In this document: in pieces, positions 53,737 to 62,367 of the stretch | Position numbering within the stretch: position 1 is the first letter of the stretch | Layout of the letters: every line of letters starts with the position of its first letter | DNA from: Anaeromicropila populeti | GTDB taxonomy: Bacteria; Bacillota; Clostridia; Lachnospirales; Lachnospiraceae | DNA length: 64,000 nt | Assembly: GCF_900112775.1 (NCBI RefSeq) | Contig: NZ_FOYZ01000011.1 | Span: forward strand, 62,001-126,000 | Direction: 5' to 3' | Position numbers and translations under genes: made by a program | Notes under the pieces: generated by a model | Database searches by the model: none | What the model was told of the DNA's origin: nothing | Seen by the model: the letters and a program-made list of their open reading frames with translations, nothing else

Positions 53737-55092
53737 ATGATTAATATACATGAGGTAGTTGAAACGAATTCCATGATCGAGCAGATGAATTTGGATGTCA
53801 GAACAATCACACTTGGAATTAGCCTGTTGGATTGTGCAGATGACAATTTAGAACGACTATGTGATAAAATATACCGCAAAATTACCACGGTTGCCAAGGA
53901 TCTAGTGTCTACGGGAAAAGAGATAGAAAGAGAATACGGCATTCCAATTGTAAATAAAAGAATTTCTATTACGCCAATTTCTTTGGTGGGCGCAGCGGCA
54001 TGTAAAGAACCGGGTGATTATGTTAAAATAGCAAAAAGCCTGGATCAGGCAGCAAAGGAAGTAGGAGTTAATTTTCTTGGCGGGTTTTCAGCACTTGTTT
54101 CCAAAGGAATGACAAAAAGCGATGAATTATTAATTCGAAGTATTCCACAGGCACTAGCTCAGACAGAGAGGGTGTGTAGTTCTGTAAATGTTGGTTCTAC
54201 AAAAACAGGAATTGATATGGATGCAGTGAAGATTCTAGGTGAAATTATTTTGGAGACTTCTCGCATTACCGATTCACAAGGCTGTGCTAAATTAGTAATA
54301 TTCTGTAATGCTCCTGATGATAATCCATTTATGGCAGGTGCATTTCATGGAGTGACAGAAGCAGATGCCGTAATTAATGTAGGGGTAAGTGGTCCTGGCG
54401 TTGTAAAACGTGCATTAGAAGGCGTGCGTGGCGCAGATTTTGGCACACTCTGCGAAACTGTGAAAAAAACAGCATTTAAGATTACAAGGGTCGGTCAGCT
54501 GGTTGCCCAGGAAGCGTCTAAAAGACTTGGAATTCCATTTGGAATCATTGACCTGTCTCTGGCACCAACACCTGCCATAGGAGATAGTATTGCAGAAATA
54601 TTTGAAGAGATGGGTCTGGAACGTGCCGGTGCCCCTGGAACAACAGCCGCGTTGGCGCTCCTAAATGATCAGGTGAAAAAAGGAGGCGTTATGGCATCTT
54701 CCTATGTGGGAGGTTTAAGCGGAGCTTTTATACCAGTCAGTGAGGATCAGGGAATGATTCAGGCAGTACTAGAAGGTGCCTTGTCTTTGGAAAAGCTGGA
54801 GGCAATGACCTGTGTCTGCTCAGTGGGACTGGATATGATTGCGATACCAGGTGATACAAAGGCAAGTACGATTTCTGGTATTCTTGCTGATGAAATGGCG
54901 ATCGGAATGATTAATCAAAAAACAACGGCTGTCCGTATTATTCCTGTGATAGGTAAAAAAGTTGGAGAAATGGTTGAATTTGGCGGTTTGCTCGGATACG
55001 CTCCTGTAATGCCTGTAAATCAATTTTCCTGTGAAAACTTTATTAATAGAGGAGGACGCATTCCTGCGCCTATCCATAGCTTTAAAAATTAA
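53737..55092 (+). CDS. UPF0210 (DUF711/PFL-like) family protein
   Basis: 451 residues. It contains [46 protein letters not shown] and [18 protein letters not shown], which I recognise as the UPF0210 family related in fold to pyruvate formate-lyase. The glycyl-radical site of true PFL is not visible. Enzyme activity and substrate are unknown. Probably co-transcribed with the ACT gene. Confidence 0.88.
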   Translation: MINIHEVVETNSMIEQMNLDVRTITLGISLLDCADDNLERLCDKIYRKITTVAKDLVSTGKEIEREYGIPIVNKRISITPISLVGAAACKEPGDYVKIAKSLDQAAKEVGVNFLGGFSALVSKGMTKSDELLIRSIPQALAQTERVCSSVNVGSTKTGIDMDAVKILGEIILETSRITDSQGCAKLVIFCNAPDDNPFMAGAFHGVTEADAVINVGVSGPGVVKRALEGVRGADFGTLCETVKKTAFKITRVGQLVAQEASKRLGIPFGIIDLSLAPTPAIGDSIAEIFEEMGLERAGAPGTTAALALLNDQVKKGGVMASSYVGGLSGAFIPVSEDQGMIQAVLEGALSLEKLEAMTCVCSVGLDMIAIPGDTKASTISGILADEMAIGMINQKTTAVRIIPVIGKKVGEMVEFGGLLGYAPVMPVNQFSCENFINRGGRIPAPIHSFKN

Positions 55093-55104
55093 ATAATTCT
55101 CAAC

Positions 55105-55135
55105 AAAGGGGCTGCTTAGGAATAACAGCCTTTTT
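55105..55135 (+). terminator. Intrinsic terminator after the UPF0210 gene
   Basis: AAAGGGGCTG at 55105-55114 pairs with CAGCCTTTTT at 55126-55135 (ten pairs, two G-U), and the T-run forms the end of the stem. Confidence 0.8.
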
Positions 55136-55150
55136 CTATTTTGCATATAA

Positions 55151-55168
55151 TTTCTGGTTTTCCAGAAA
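55151..55168 (+). other. Hairpin between terminator and pepD-like gene
   Basis: TTTCTGG at 55151-55157 pairs with CCAGAAA at 55162-55168 around TTTT. No T-run follows. It could be an operator for the next gene, which has a TATACT at 55206-55211 but no good -35. Confidence 0.4.
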
Positions 55169-55235
55169 ATCGTTGTATAGGTAAATAGAAATTATGTATT
55201 GTGATTATACTATTCTTTGAATGGAGGAGTTTATA

Positions 55236-56708
55236 ATGGTTTTGGATCAAATAGATTATAAAAAAGTGTTTTATTTTTTTGAACAAATTAGTAATGTTCC
55301 AAGGGGTTCTCAGAATAATAAGGGGATCAGTGATTTTTTGGTCGGATTTGCAAAGGAACATAATCTGGAATATAAACAGGATAAAGAATACAATGTCGTC
55401 ATTAAAAAACCAGCTTCTAAAGGACAGGAAAACTGTCCGGCAGTTATGTTACAGGCACATATGGATATGGTTTGTGAAAAAAATTATGATACAAAGCATG
55501 ACTTTACAGAGGAGGGACTGGAGTTAGAGATAGAAGGCGATTATATTTATGCTAACGGAACTACATTAGGCGGCGATGATGGAATTGGAATGGCATATAT
55601 TTTGACAATTTTGGACAGTCAGGATGTGGTGCATCCAAAATTAGAAGCAGTTTTTACCACAGATGAAGAAATCGGAATGGAAGGTGCTGTTGCACTTGAT
55701 GTTAGTGATCTAGAAGCAAAGTATATGCTTAATATTGATTCAGATGAGGAGTGGAAAGTAATTGCTGGCTGCGCTGGAGGTATGCGTTCTAACTGTTGTA
55801 TTCCTATAGAAAAAAAACCAGCGGAAGGAATTAAGGCTCGAATAGCCATAACAGGACTTGTTGGTGGTCATTCTGGTATAGAAATCAATAAAGAACGTGT
55901 AAATGGTAATATTTTATTGGGAAGACTTTTATTTCAGCTTCAAAAATTCGTTTCTTTTCAAGTGATATCTATTTGGGGAGGACTAAAGGATAATGCAATT
56001 CCAAGAGAGTCATTTGCAGAAATCATGGTTGAACAGGAACAAAAGGTGCAGATTGAGGATGCTGTGAAAATGCTGGCTGAAGTATATGGAAAAGAATATA
56101 AGAAAAATGAACCAGATTTAAAAATTACGATTCAGATGGAAGAGAGTTCTAGTGCCTGTGAGATTTTTTCAGAACATAGTTTTCATTTGGTTCTGCAAAT
56201 GCTTTTATTTACACCAAATGGAGTTCAGGGAATGAGCAGCGATATTGAAGGGCTAGTAGAAAGCTCTTTGAACTTGGGCATTATTGTGACAAAAGAGGAC
56301 ATCGTTTGTTTTTCTTATTCGGTTCGCAGTTCTGTTTCCTTATACAAAAATTATATAGGAGATAAGTTGAAGTTTCTAACTGAAACATTAGGTGGTACGT
56401 ATTCACAAAAAGGAGAATACCCAGGGTGGGAATATAAAAGTAATTCAAAATTACGAGAAATTTGTATTAAAACCTATCGGGAAATGTTTGCAAAGGAAGT
56501 GGGAGTAGAGGTTGTTCATGCAGGACTTGAGTGTGGTGTGATTTTAGAGAAAATGCCTGAGCTTGATATGATATCACTGGGCCCAAATATTTATGACATT
56601 CATACTCCAAATGAGAAATTATCCATTTCATCTACTGTCCGAATTTATGACTATGTTATAGCAATATTAAATGAAATCTGCAAGGTGCATATGAGTGATG
56701 AAAAATAA
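55236..56708 (+). CDS. pepD: PepD-type aminoacyl-histidine dipeptidase
   Basis: 490 residues, the M20 metallopeptidase family. Metal ligands and catalytic acids are visible in LQAHMDMVCEK, LGGDDGIGMAY, FTTDEEIGMEGA and HAGLECGV. It cleaves Xaa-His and other dipeptides in the cytoplasm. GGAGG at 55223-55227 fixes ATG 55236; the ATG at 55221 overlaps the site. A terminator lies just upstream, so it starts a new unit. The last codons overlap the LCP gene start. Confidence 0.92.
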   Translation: MVLDQIDYKKVFYFFEQISNVPRGSQNNKGISDFLVGFAKEHNLEYKQDKEYNVVIKKPASKGQENCPAVMLQAHMDMVCEKNYDTKHDFTEEGLELEIEGDYIYANGTTLGGDDGIGMAYILTILDSQDVVHPKLEAVFTTDEEIGMEGAVALDVSDLEAKYMLNIDSDEEWKVIAGCAGGMRSNCCIPIEKKPAEGIKARIAITGLVGGHSGIEINKERVNGNILLGRLLFQLQKFVSFQVISIWGGLKDNAIPRESFAEIMVEQEQKVQIEDAVKMLAEVYGKEYKKNEPDLKITIQMEESSSACEIFSEHSFHLVLQMLLFTPNGVQGMSSDIEGLVESSLNLGIIVTKEDIVCFSYSVRSSVSLYKNYIGDKLKFLTETLGGTYSQKGEYPGWEYKSNSKLREICIKTYREMFAKEVGVEVVHAGLECGVILEKMPELDMISLGPNIYDIHTPNEKLSISSTVRIYDYVIAILNEICKVHMSDEK

Positions 56709-57717
56709 AAAAACTATTCTTAAAATTATTTTTGTGGTAAGTGCTGTTGCAGTATGCATTGGGGTTGCAGGTGCAATTTATGCCAATTACCTGCTCAATC
56801 GTGTCCAGTATGAGAAAAAAGAGGACACTCCATTGCAAGAAGAATTTTTTGAGCAGGACGATGGAGCAGAAGAACTGGATGAACTGAGTCCAGAGGATGT
56901 TGTGTGGGAACAGCAAGATGGCGCAAGACGTCAGGAGGGGGTTTATAACTTTTTACTGGTAGGTGAGGAAGCAATAGGCGCTGGAAAAAGCAGAGGGAGG
57001 ACAGATTCTATTATGCTGGTCACCTTACATGTTAAGCAGAAGGCAATAAAAATTACTTCTCTGATGAGGGATATTTATGTCCAGATCCCTGGGTACAGTG
57101 ATAATAAATTAAATGCTGCTTATCATAATGGCGGGATGCCTTTATTAGTAGAAACAATCCAATTAAATTTTCAAGTTGCTGTTGACGGCTATGCTAAAGT
57201 AGATTTTGAAAGCTTTGAACAGTTGATTGATCAGTTGGGGGGAGTGGAAATTACATTAACTGAAAAAGAGGCTGCTTATCTTAATAGGACCAATTATATT
57301 TCAAACCCAGCCTATCGAAATGTGATAGTAGGAACCCAGATATTAAATGGGAATCAGGCGCTTGGGTATTCACGAATCCGATATGTTTCCACAGAAACGG
57401 AAGCAAATGACTTTGGAAGAACTAGCCGTCAGAGAAATGTTCTTATGGCTATCTTTCAAAAATACAAAGAAAAGAGCGCAGTAGAACTGATTGCCTTGCT
57501 TCCAGATATCTTATCTCTTGTGACAACAGATAGGACAAAAGCAGATTTAATTGAATACATTTCGCTGATTGTTACGATGCATCCAGATGAATTACAAACG
57601 ATGAGGGTTCCTATTGATAATGGCTATCAAAATGCAAACATTCGTGGTATGTCAGTATTGATTTTAGAGGATGCAGATAAAAATCGGGATGCATTGCATG
57701 ATTTTATTTTTGGATAG
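56698..57717 (+). CDS. LytR-CpsA-Psr family cell-wall ligase
   Basis: 339 residues. An N-terminal membrane segment (about 5-27) is followed by an acidic linker and the LCP domain (GRTDSIMLVTLHVK; SLMRDIYVQIPG; NKLNAAYHNGG; ALGYSRIRY; RTSRQRNVLMAI). LCP proteins transfer glycopolymers to peptidoglycan. AAGGTG lies about ten bases before ATG 56698; a GTG at 56695 is possible. Overlaps the end of pepD by 11 bases. Confidence 0.93.
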   Translation: MKNKKTILKIIFVVSAVAVCIGVAGAIYANYLLNRVQYEKKEDTPLQEEFFEQDDGAEELDELSPEDVVWEQQDGARRQEGVYNFLLVGEEAIGAGKSRGRTDSIMLVTLHVKQKAIKITSLMRDIYVQIPGYSDNKLNAAYHNGGMPLLVETIQLNFQVAVDGYAKVDFESFEQLIDQLGGVEITLTEKEAAYLNRTNYISNPAYRNVIVGTQILNGNQALGYSRIRYVSTETEANDFGRTSRQRNVLMAIFQKYKEKSAVELIALLPDILSLVTTDRTKADLIEYISLIVTMHPDELQTMRVPIDNGYQNANIRGMSVLILEDADKNRDALHDFIFG

Positions 57718-57752
57718 ACAGTAACGGAAAAGCAGTACAATAGAGTGTATTC

Positions 57753-57796
57753 TTTTATGTGGCAGGATAGTGCCTGTCACATAAAAACCCTTTTTT
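57753..57796 (+). terminator. Intrinsic terminator after the LCP gene
   Basis: TTTTATGTGGCAGG at 57753-57766 pairs with CCTGTCACATAAAA at 57773-57786 (14 pairs, one G-U) around ATAGTG, followed by ACCCTTTTTT. Confidence 0.85.
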
Positions 57797-57881
57797 GTTC
57801 ATCAGTAATTTTTTTGAAATATGAATATTTTTCATAATTGGGTCATATATATAATATGTTAATACCTAATGGAGTATGTTC

Positions 57882-58712
57882 ATGAAGTTAAAAAGAATAA
57901 TAGTAAAGACCACATTATTTTTTGGTCTGGTTATATGGACTGTATTAGTGACAGATTGTTTACAGTTTTATGAAAAAGCAGATGATATAGAGCGATTTCG
58001 CGTACTACATATGGAAAAAGATGCTTTGGCAGAATACGATACCGCTTATCAATATGGCAGTCCAATATTTATGCAAAAGCTTACAGAAAGAATGTTGTCG
58101 GGATCTTTTTGTCTGGCATCAGAAAATGAATCAGTACCCACTTCTTTCTTCTACCAGTATGGACCATGTAAAGCTGTTTATAAAAAATATTTAAATATGT
58201 ATACAATAATTTTGTCTGATATTAAATATTTTCCTGTGCCAGAAGATATTACAGGGAAAGCGACTACGAATTTTGAGGATTCCTGGCTAGGAGAAAGAAC
58301 GTATGGAGGAAAAAGACAGCACGAAGGCACCGATATTATGGCAAGCAATAACTTGAGAGGGTATTTCCCAGTAATCAGTATGACAGATGGAGTGGTAGAA
58401 AAGAAAGGGTGGCTGGAACAGGGAGGTTACCGGATTGGAATAAGAAGTCCTGCTGGCGCCTATTTTTATTATGCACATTTGTACCGGTATGAGGATGGCA
58501 TTGATACAGGGGATACGGTAAAAGCCGGGCAGGTAATTGGCTATATGGGTGATAGCGGCTACAGTAAGGTAGAAGGTACAGTTGGTAAGTTTGATGTACA
58601 CCTTCACTTGGGAATATATATTGATTACCAAGGGGAAGAAATGAGTGTAAATCCCTACTTTCTTTTAAAATATTTTGAGGGGAAAAAGAAAAAATTTTAT
58701 AACAAATCTTGA
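57882..58712 (+). CDS. M23-family peptidase, membrane-anchored
   Basis: 276 residues. A membrane segment (about 10-28) is followed by a variable region and a LytM domain with zinc ligands in RQHEGTDIMA (HxxxD) and VHLHLGIYI (HxH), so catalysis is plausible. It may cut peptidoglycan cross-links. GGAG at 57871-57874 serves ATG 57882; the in-frame ATG at 57876 is too close to the site. TATAAT at 57850-57855 is a possible -10. Confidence 0.88.
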   Translation: MKLKRIIVKTTLFFGLVIWTVLVTDCLQFYEKADDIERFRVLHMEKDALAEYDTAYQYGSPIFMQKLTERMLSGSFCLASENESVPTSFFYQYGPCKAVYKKYLNMYTIILSDIKYFPVPEDITGKATTNFEDSWLGERTYGGKRQHEGTDIMASNNLRGYFPVISMTDGVVEKKGWLEQGGYRIGIRSPAGAYFYYAHLYRYEDGIDTGDTVKAGQVIGYMGDSGYSKVEGTVGKFDVHLHLGIYIDYQGEEMSVNPYFLLKYFEGKKKKFYNKS

Positions 58713-58762
58713 CCACATATGATATAATGGTTTTGTATGCGTTAAATTGAGGAGAGGTTATT

Positions 58763-59566
58763 ATGGAAATACAATTATGGAGAGAAATATTAGATCCTTA
58801 CGTATTAGCAGTTGATGAAATGGTTGTAAAGTTTAATCATATTATTAATGAATACCGTAATGCGGGCGGGTATTCTCCAATAGAACAAGTTAACGGAAGA
58901 GTAAAAACAATTTCAAGTATTTTAGAAAAAGCTCAGAAAAAAAATATTTCTTTAGAGGATATAGAGGATAAAATCGACGATATTGCTGGAATACGTATTA
59001 TCTGTCAGTTTGTAGAGGATATTAATAAGGTTGTGGATTTGATTAAGAGCAGAAATGACATGGAAATAAAAAGTGAGAAAGACTATATTAATAACCGGAA
59101 AGAAAGCGGTTACCGCAGTTATCATATGATTGTGTTTTATACCATCCAGACCTTGCGGGGACCAAAGACGATTAAGGCAGAAATTCAGATTCGTACCTTA
59201 GCAATGAATTTCTGGGCTACAGTGGAGCATTCCCTGCAATACAAGTATAAAGAAAACATGCCGGCGCATATTAGAGAACGATTATTAACGGCTTCAGAAG
59301 CAATTATTGTATTAGATCAGGAAATGTCTTCGGTGCGCGGAGAAATTATGGATGCACAGAATTCTTTCCGTATTAAGGCTAATATTGTAGCAGATATACT
59401 GACGAATATTCAAAATCTTTATAAGGTTGCGAATAAACGTGAGGTTGTTAAAATACAGACAGAATTCTTTAAAATTTATAAAGAAGGAGACTTGGCCCAG
59501 TTAGAGCGGTTCAATAAGGAACTGGATATTATTTCAGAAGGATATCGGGCACAGAGTTTGAAATAG
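58763..59566 (+). CDS. Small alarmone synthetase (GTP pyrophosphokinase)
   Basis: 267 residues, no hydrolase domain. The RelA/SpoT synthetase domain has IEDKIDDIAGIRIICQF, ESGYRSYHMIVFY and EIQIRTLAMNFWATVEH. It makes (p)ppGpp from GTP/GDP and ATP. It is longer than RelQ (about 210 residues), with a C-terminal helical extension, so I do not assign relQ or relP. GAGGAGAGG precedes the ATG. Confidence 0.9.
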   Translation: MEIQLWREILDPYVLAVDEMVVKFNHIINEYRNAGGYSPIEQVNGRVKTISSILEKAQKKNISLEDIEDKIDDIAGIRIICQFVEDINKVVDLIKSRNDMEIKSEKDYINNRKESGYRSYHMIVFYTIQTLRGPKTIKAEIQIRTLAMNFWATVEHSLQYKYKENMPAHIRERLLTASEAIIVLDQEMSSVRGEIMDAQNSFRIKANIVADILTNIQNLYKVANKREVVKIQTEFFKIYKEGDLAQLERFNKELDIISEGYRAQSLK

Positions 59567-59595
59567 AAAGGAATGTTTGAAAAGGAGAGCAGATT

Positions 59596-60960
59596 TTGAA
59601 GTTACCACAGAGCTATTTAGACAGAATGAATACATTACTTGGGGAGGAATTTGAAGATTATTTAGACAGTTTTTCAAAGCCTTCCTATGCCGGACTTCGT
59701 GTCAATACATTAAAAATTACAAAAGAGGATTTTGAAAAGATTAGCCCCTTTGCTTTAGAACCAGTTCCATGGATTCAGAATGGATTTTATTATAACAAAA
59801 AAGAACAGCCAGGGAAGCATCCCTTTTATTATGGCGGACTTTATTATATTCAAGAACCTAGTGCTATGACGCCAGCCTCTCTGCTGCCAGTAGAACCTGG
59901 TGACAAGGTGCTGGATCTGTGTGCTGCACCAGGTGGTAAAAGTACCGAGTTGGCAGCTAAGCTGCAAGGGCAGGGTGTCCTTATTTCAAATGATATTTCC
60001 AGTTCCCGGGCAAAAGCATTGTTGAAAAATATTGAAGTGTTCGGCGTGACAAATGGTGCTGTGCTCAGTGAATCGCCTGAACGGCTGTGTAAAGTGTTTC
60101 CTGAATACTTTGATAAAATTTTAATTGATGCTCCTTGCTCAGGAGAGGGAATGTTTCGAAAAGATCCAGCTATCATAAAGAGTTGGGAAAAGCAAGGGCC
60201 GGAATTTTTTCACAAGATTCAGCTGTCTATTTTAGATGCAGCTGTAAAAATGCTGAAACCAGGAGGAACTATGCTATATTCCACCTGTACCTTTTCACCT
60301 TTAGAAAATGAAGGAAGTATTGAGTATCTTTTGAAAAACTATCCTGATTTTCAGGTAGAAGAAATCCCTTTTCGAGATGGATTTGACAAGGGACGACCTG
60401 AATGGATTTTGAGTGAAAGAAAAGAATTAGAGAAGACGGTTCGGCTATGGCCACATAAAATAAAAGGCGAGGGTCATTTTATTGCGATGGTGCGTAAAGA
60501 TGGCGGACAAGATGTTTCTGTCAAAAGAGAAGTGATTCGCAAGGAAAAGTGTCCAAAGCAATTAGAGGATTTTTTTACACATGTAACGTGGAATATGAGG
60601 GACAGGCATTATGAGATATTTGGAGAAAAGGTGTATTTAGTTCCAGATGCTATTCCAGATTTAAAGGGAATGCGGATCTTAAGAAAAGGCCTTTATTTGG
60701 GAGAACTGAAAAAAGACCGCTTTGAGCCAGGTCAGTCACTGGCTATGGCGTTAAAAAAGGAAGAGTATGATCAATGTATTAATTTCAGCTGGACGGATAT
60801 TAATTTAACCAAGTATCTAAAGGGTGAAACCATTGAAATTGAGGATGAGTCTTTGGCAGGCTGGCAGCTTTTATTAGTAGAGGGCTATCCAGTTGGCTGG
60901 GGTAAGGCTTCTAAGGGAAGACTGAAAAATAAATATCTGCCAGGCTGGAGGTTGTTTTAA
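59596..60960 (+). CDS. RsmF/YebU-like rRNA (cytosine-C5) methyltransferase
   Basis: 454 residues. SAM-binding motif LCAAPGGKSTELAAKL, catalytic cysteines in DAPCSGEGMFRKD and YSTCTFSPLENE, and a C-terminal PUA-like domain. It methylates cytosine in 16S rRNA; the exact position cannot be read from sequence. TTG at 59596 lies eight bases after AAAGGAG. Its stop shares a base with the next start. Confidence 0.92.
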   Translation: MKLPQSYLDRMNTLLGEEFEDYLDSFSKPSYAGLRVNTLKITKEDFEKISPFALEPVPWIQNGFYYNKKEQPGKHPFYYGGLYYIQEPSAMTPASLLPVEPGDKVLDLCAAPGGKSTELAAKLQGQGVLISNDISSSRAKALLKNIEVFGVTNGAVLSESPERLCKVFPEYFDKILIDAPCSGEGMFRKDPAIIKSWEKQGPEFFHKIQLSILDAAVKMLKPGGTMLYSTCTFSPLENEGSIEYLLKNYPDFQVEEIPFRDGFDKGRPEWILSERKELEKTVRLWPHKIKGEGHFIAMVRKDGGQDVSVKREVIRKEKCPKQLEDFFTHVTWNMRDRHYEIFGEKVYLVPDAIPDLKGMRILRKGLYLGELKKDRFEPGQSLAMALKKEEYDQCINFSWTDINLTKYLKGETIEIEDESLAGWQLLLVEGYPVGWGKASKGRLKNKYLPGWRLF

Positions 60961-61676
60961 TGTCAAATATGAGACTGGATAAATTTCTGAGTGAAATGGG
61001 TTTTGGAACCAGGACTGAGGTAAAGCAGTTTATTAAGAAAAAATTTGTTAGTGTGAACGGCGAAATTGCAAGAAAACCAGAAATGAAAATAAATCCTCAG
61101 GAGGATCAGGTGTTATTTCAAGATGAAGTGGTAGCATACAAAAAGTTTGAATACATTATGCTGAACAAACCATCTGGGGTAGTGTCGGCAACGGAGGATA
61201 AGAGAGACAAAACGGTGATTGATCTGGTTGAGGATGCAGTACGGAAGGATTTATTTCCAGTGGGAAGATTGGATAAGGACACAGAAGGCTTACTACTATT
61301 AACAAATGATGGCATACTGGCGCATCAGCTGTTATCTCCGAAGAAGCATGTGAATAAAATATATTTTGCGAAAGTTCAGGGAGAAGTCACGGAAGAAGAT
61401 GTTCAGCTTTTTGCCAAAGGATTTCAGGTAGAGGACGAATTTTTTGCAATGCCGTCAAAGCTTACGGTTTTAGAAAAGAACATGGTTTCCCAGGTGGAAC
61501 TTACTATTGTTGAAGGGAAATTTCACCAGGTAAAGAGAATGTTTGCAGCAATTGGTAAAGAGGTTCTTTATTTAAAACGAATTCAAATGGGAAAATTATG
61601 CTTAGATGACACGCTTGCCTTAGGGGAATACCGTGAACTGACTCAAGAAGAACTTGATTTATTAAAGGATAAATAG
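60960..61676 (+). CDS. RsuA-family 16S rRNA pseudouridine synthase
   Basis: 238 residues. An N-terminal S4 domain (MRLDKFLSEMGFGTRTEVK) is followed by the synthase domain with catalytic aspartate in VGRLDKDTEGLLLLTNDG. It isomerises uridine in 16S rRNA. The start overlaps the methyltransferase stop (TAATG), so the two rRNA-modifying enzymes are translationally coupled. Confidence 0.92.
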   Translation: MSNMRLDKFLSEMGFGTRTEVKQFIKKKFVSVNGEIARKPEMKINPQEDQVLFQDEVVAYKKFEYIMLNKPSGVVSATEDKRDKTVIDLVEDAVRKDLFPVGRLDKDTEGLLLLTNDGILAHQLLSPKKHVNKIYFAKVQGEVTEEDVQLFAKGFQVEDEFFAMPSKLTVLEKNMVSQVELTIVEGKFHQVKRMFAAIGKEVLYLKRIQMGKLCLDDTLALGEYRELTQEELDLLKDK

Positions 61677-61700
61677 GCATTTTATACAAGGGAGGGCAGC

Positions 61701-62357
61701 ATGTTAAAACAGATAGATGCAGTTATTTTTGATATGGATGGGACATTGATTGATTCCATGTGGATGTGGAAGGATATTGACATTGAATATTTAGGGCGTT
61801 ATGGAATTAAACTTCCAGGAGATTTGCAAAAAAAGATTGAAGGCATGAGCTTTTCGGAAACAGCAGTTTTTTTCAAAGAACATTTTAACATCCCTGATAG
61901 TGTGGACAAGATAAAGGATGACTGGAATCAGATGGCATGGGATAAGTATGAGAATGAAGTTCCTGTAAAAGAGGGAGTTTTTGATTTTCTCAGATATTTA
62001 AGAAAACAAAAGATTAAAACGGGTATTGCAACAAGTAATTCACTGGAGCTGACAGAACTGGTTTTAAAGAAAAGAGATTTGTTTTCGTATTTTGATGAAA
62101 TACATACCTCTTGTGAGGTAGGAAAAGGTAAGCCAGCACCTGATATTTACCTGTTTGTAGCGAAAAAACTTGCTGTAAGACAACAGAACTGTCTTGTTTT
62201 TGAAGATGTGGTTCCAGGAATCATAGCAGGTAAAAGTGCTGGAATGAAGGTATGTGCCATATACGATGAATTTTCAAAGGCGGTAGAAGAAGAAAAGAAG
62301 AAGCTGTCTGACTATTACATTTCTTCTTTTCATGACTTAAAACAATACTATGAGTAA
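61701..62357 (+). CDS. HAD-family phosphatase (beta-phosphoglucomutase-like)
   Basis: 218 residues. HAD motif [11 protein letters not shown], motif II IATSNS, motif III K ([10 protein letters not shown]) and motif [11 protein letters not shown] are intact, with a helical cap between I and II. It may remove phosphate from sugars or nucleotides. AGGGAGGG precedes the ATG. The gene ends 10 bases before the next start. Confidence 0.9.
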   Translation: MLKQIDAVIFDMDGTLIDSMWMWKDIDIEYLGRYGIKLPGDLQKKIEGMSFSETAVFFKEHFNIPDSVDKIKDDWNQMAWDKYENEVPVKEGVFDFLRYLRKQKIKTGIATSNSLELTELVLKKRDLFSYFDEIHTSCEVGKGKPAPDIYLFVAKKLAVRQQNCLVFEDVVPGIIAGKSAGMKVCAIYDEFSKAVEEEKKKLSDYYISSFHDLKQYYE

Positions 62358-62367
62358 AGAGGAAATT

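Noticed and set aside
58723-58728. TATAAT before the alarmone synthetase paired with TTGACC at 58709-58714
   Set aside because: The spacing is only eight bases, so the two cannot form a promoter; the -10 alone is weak evidence.
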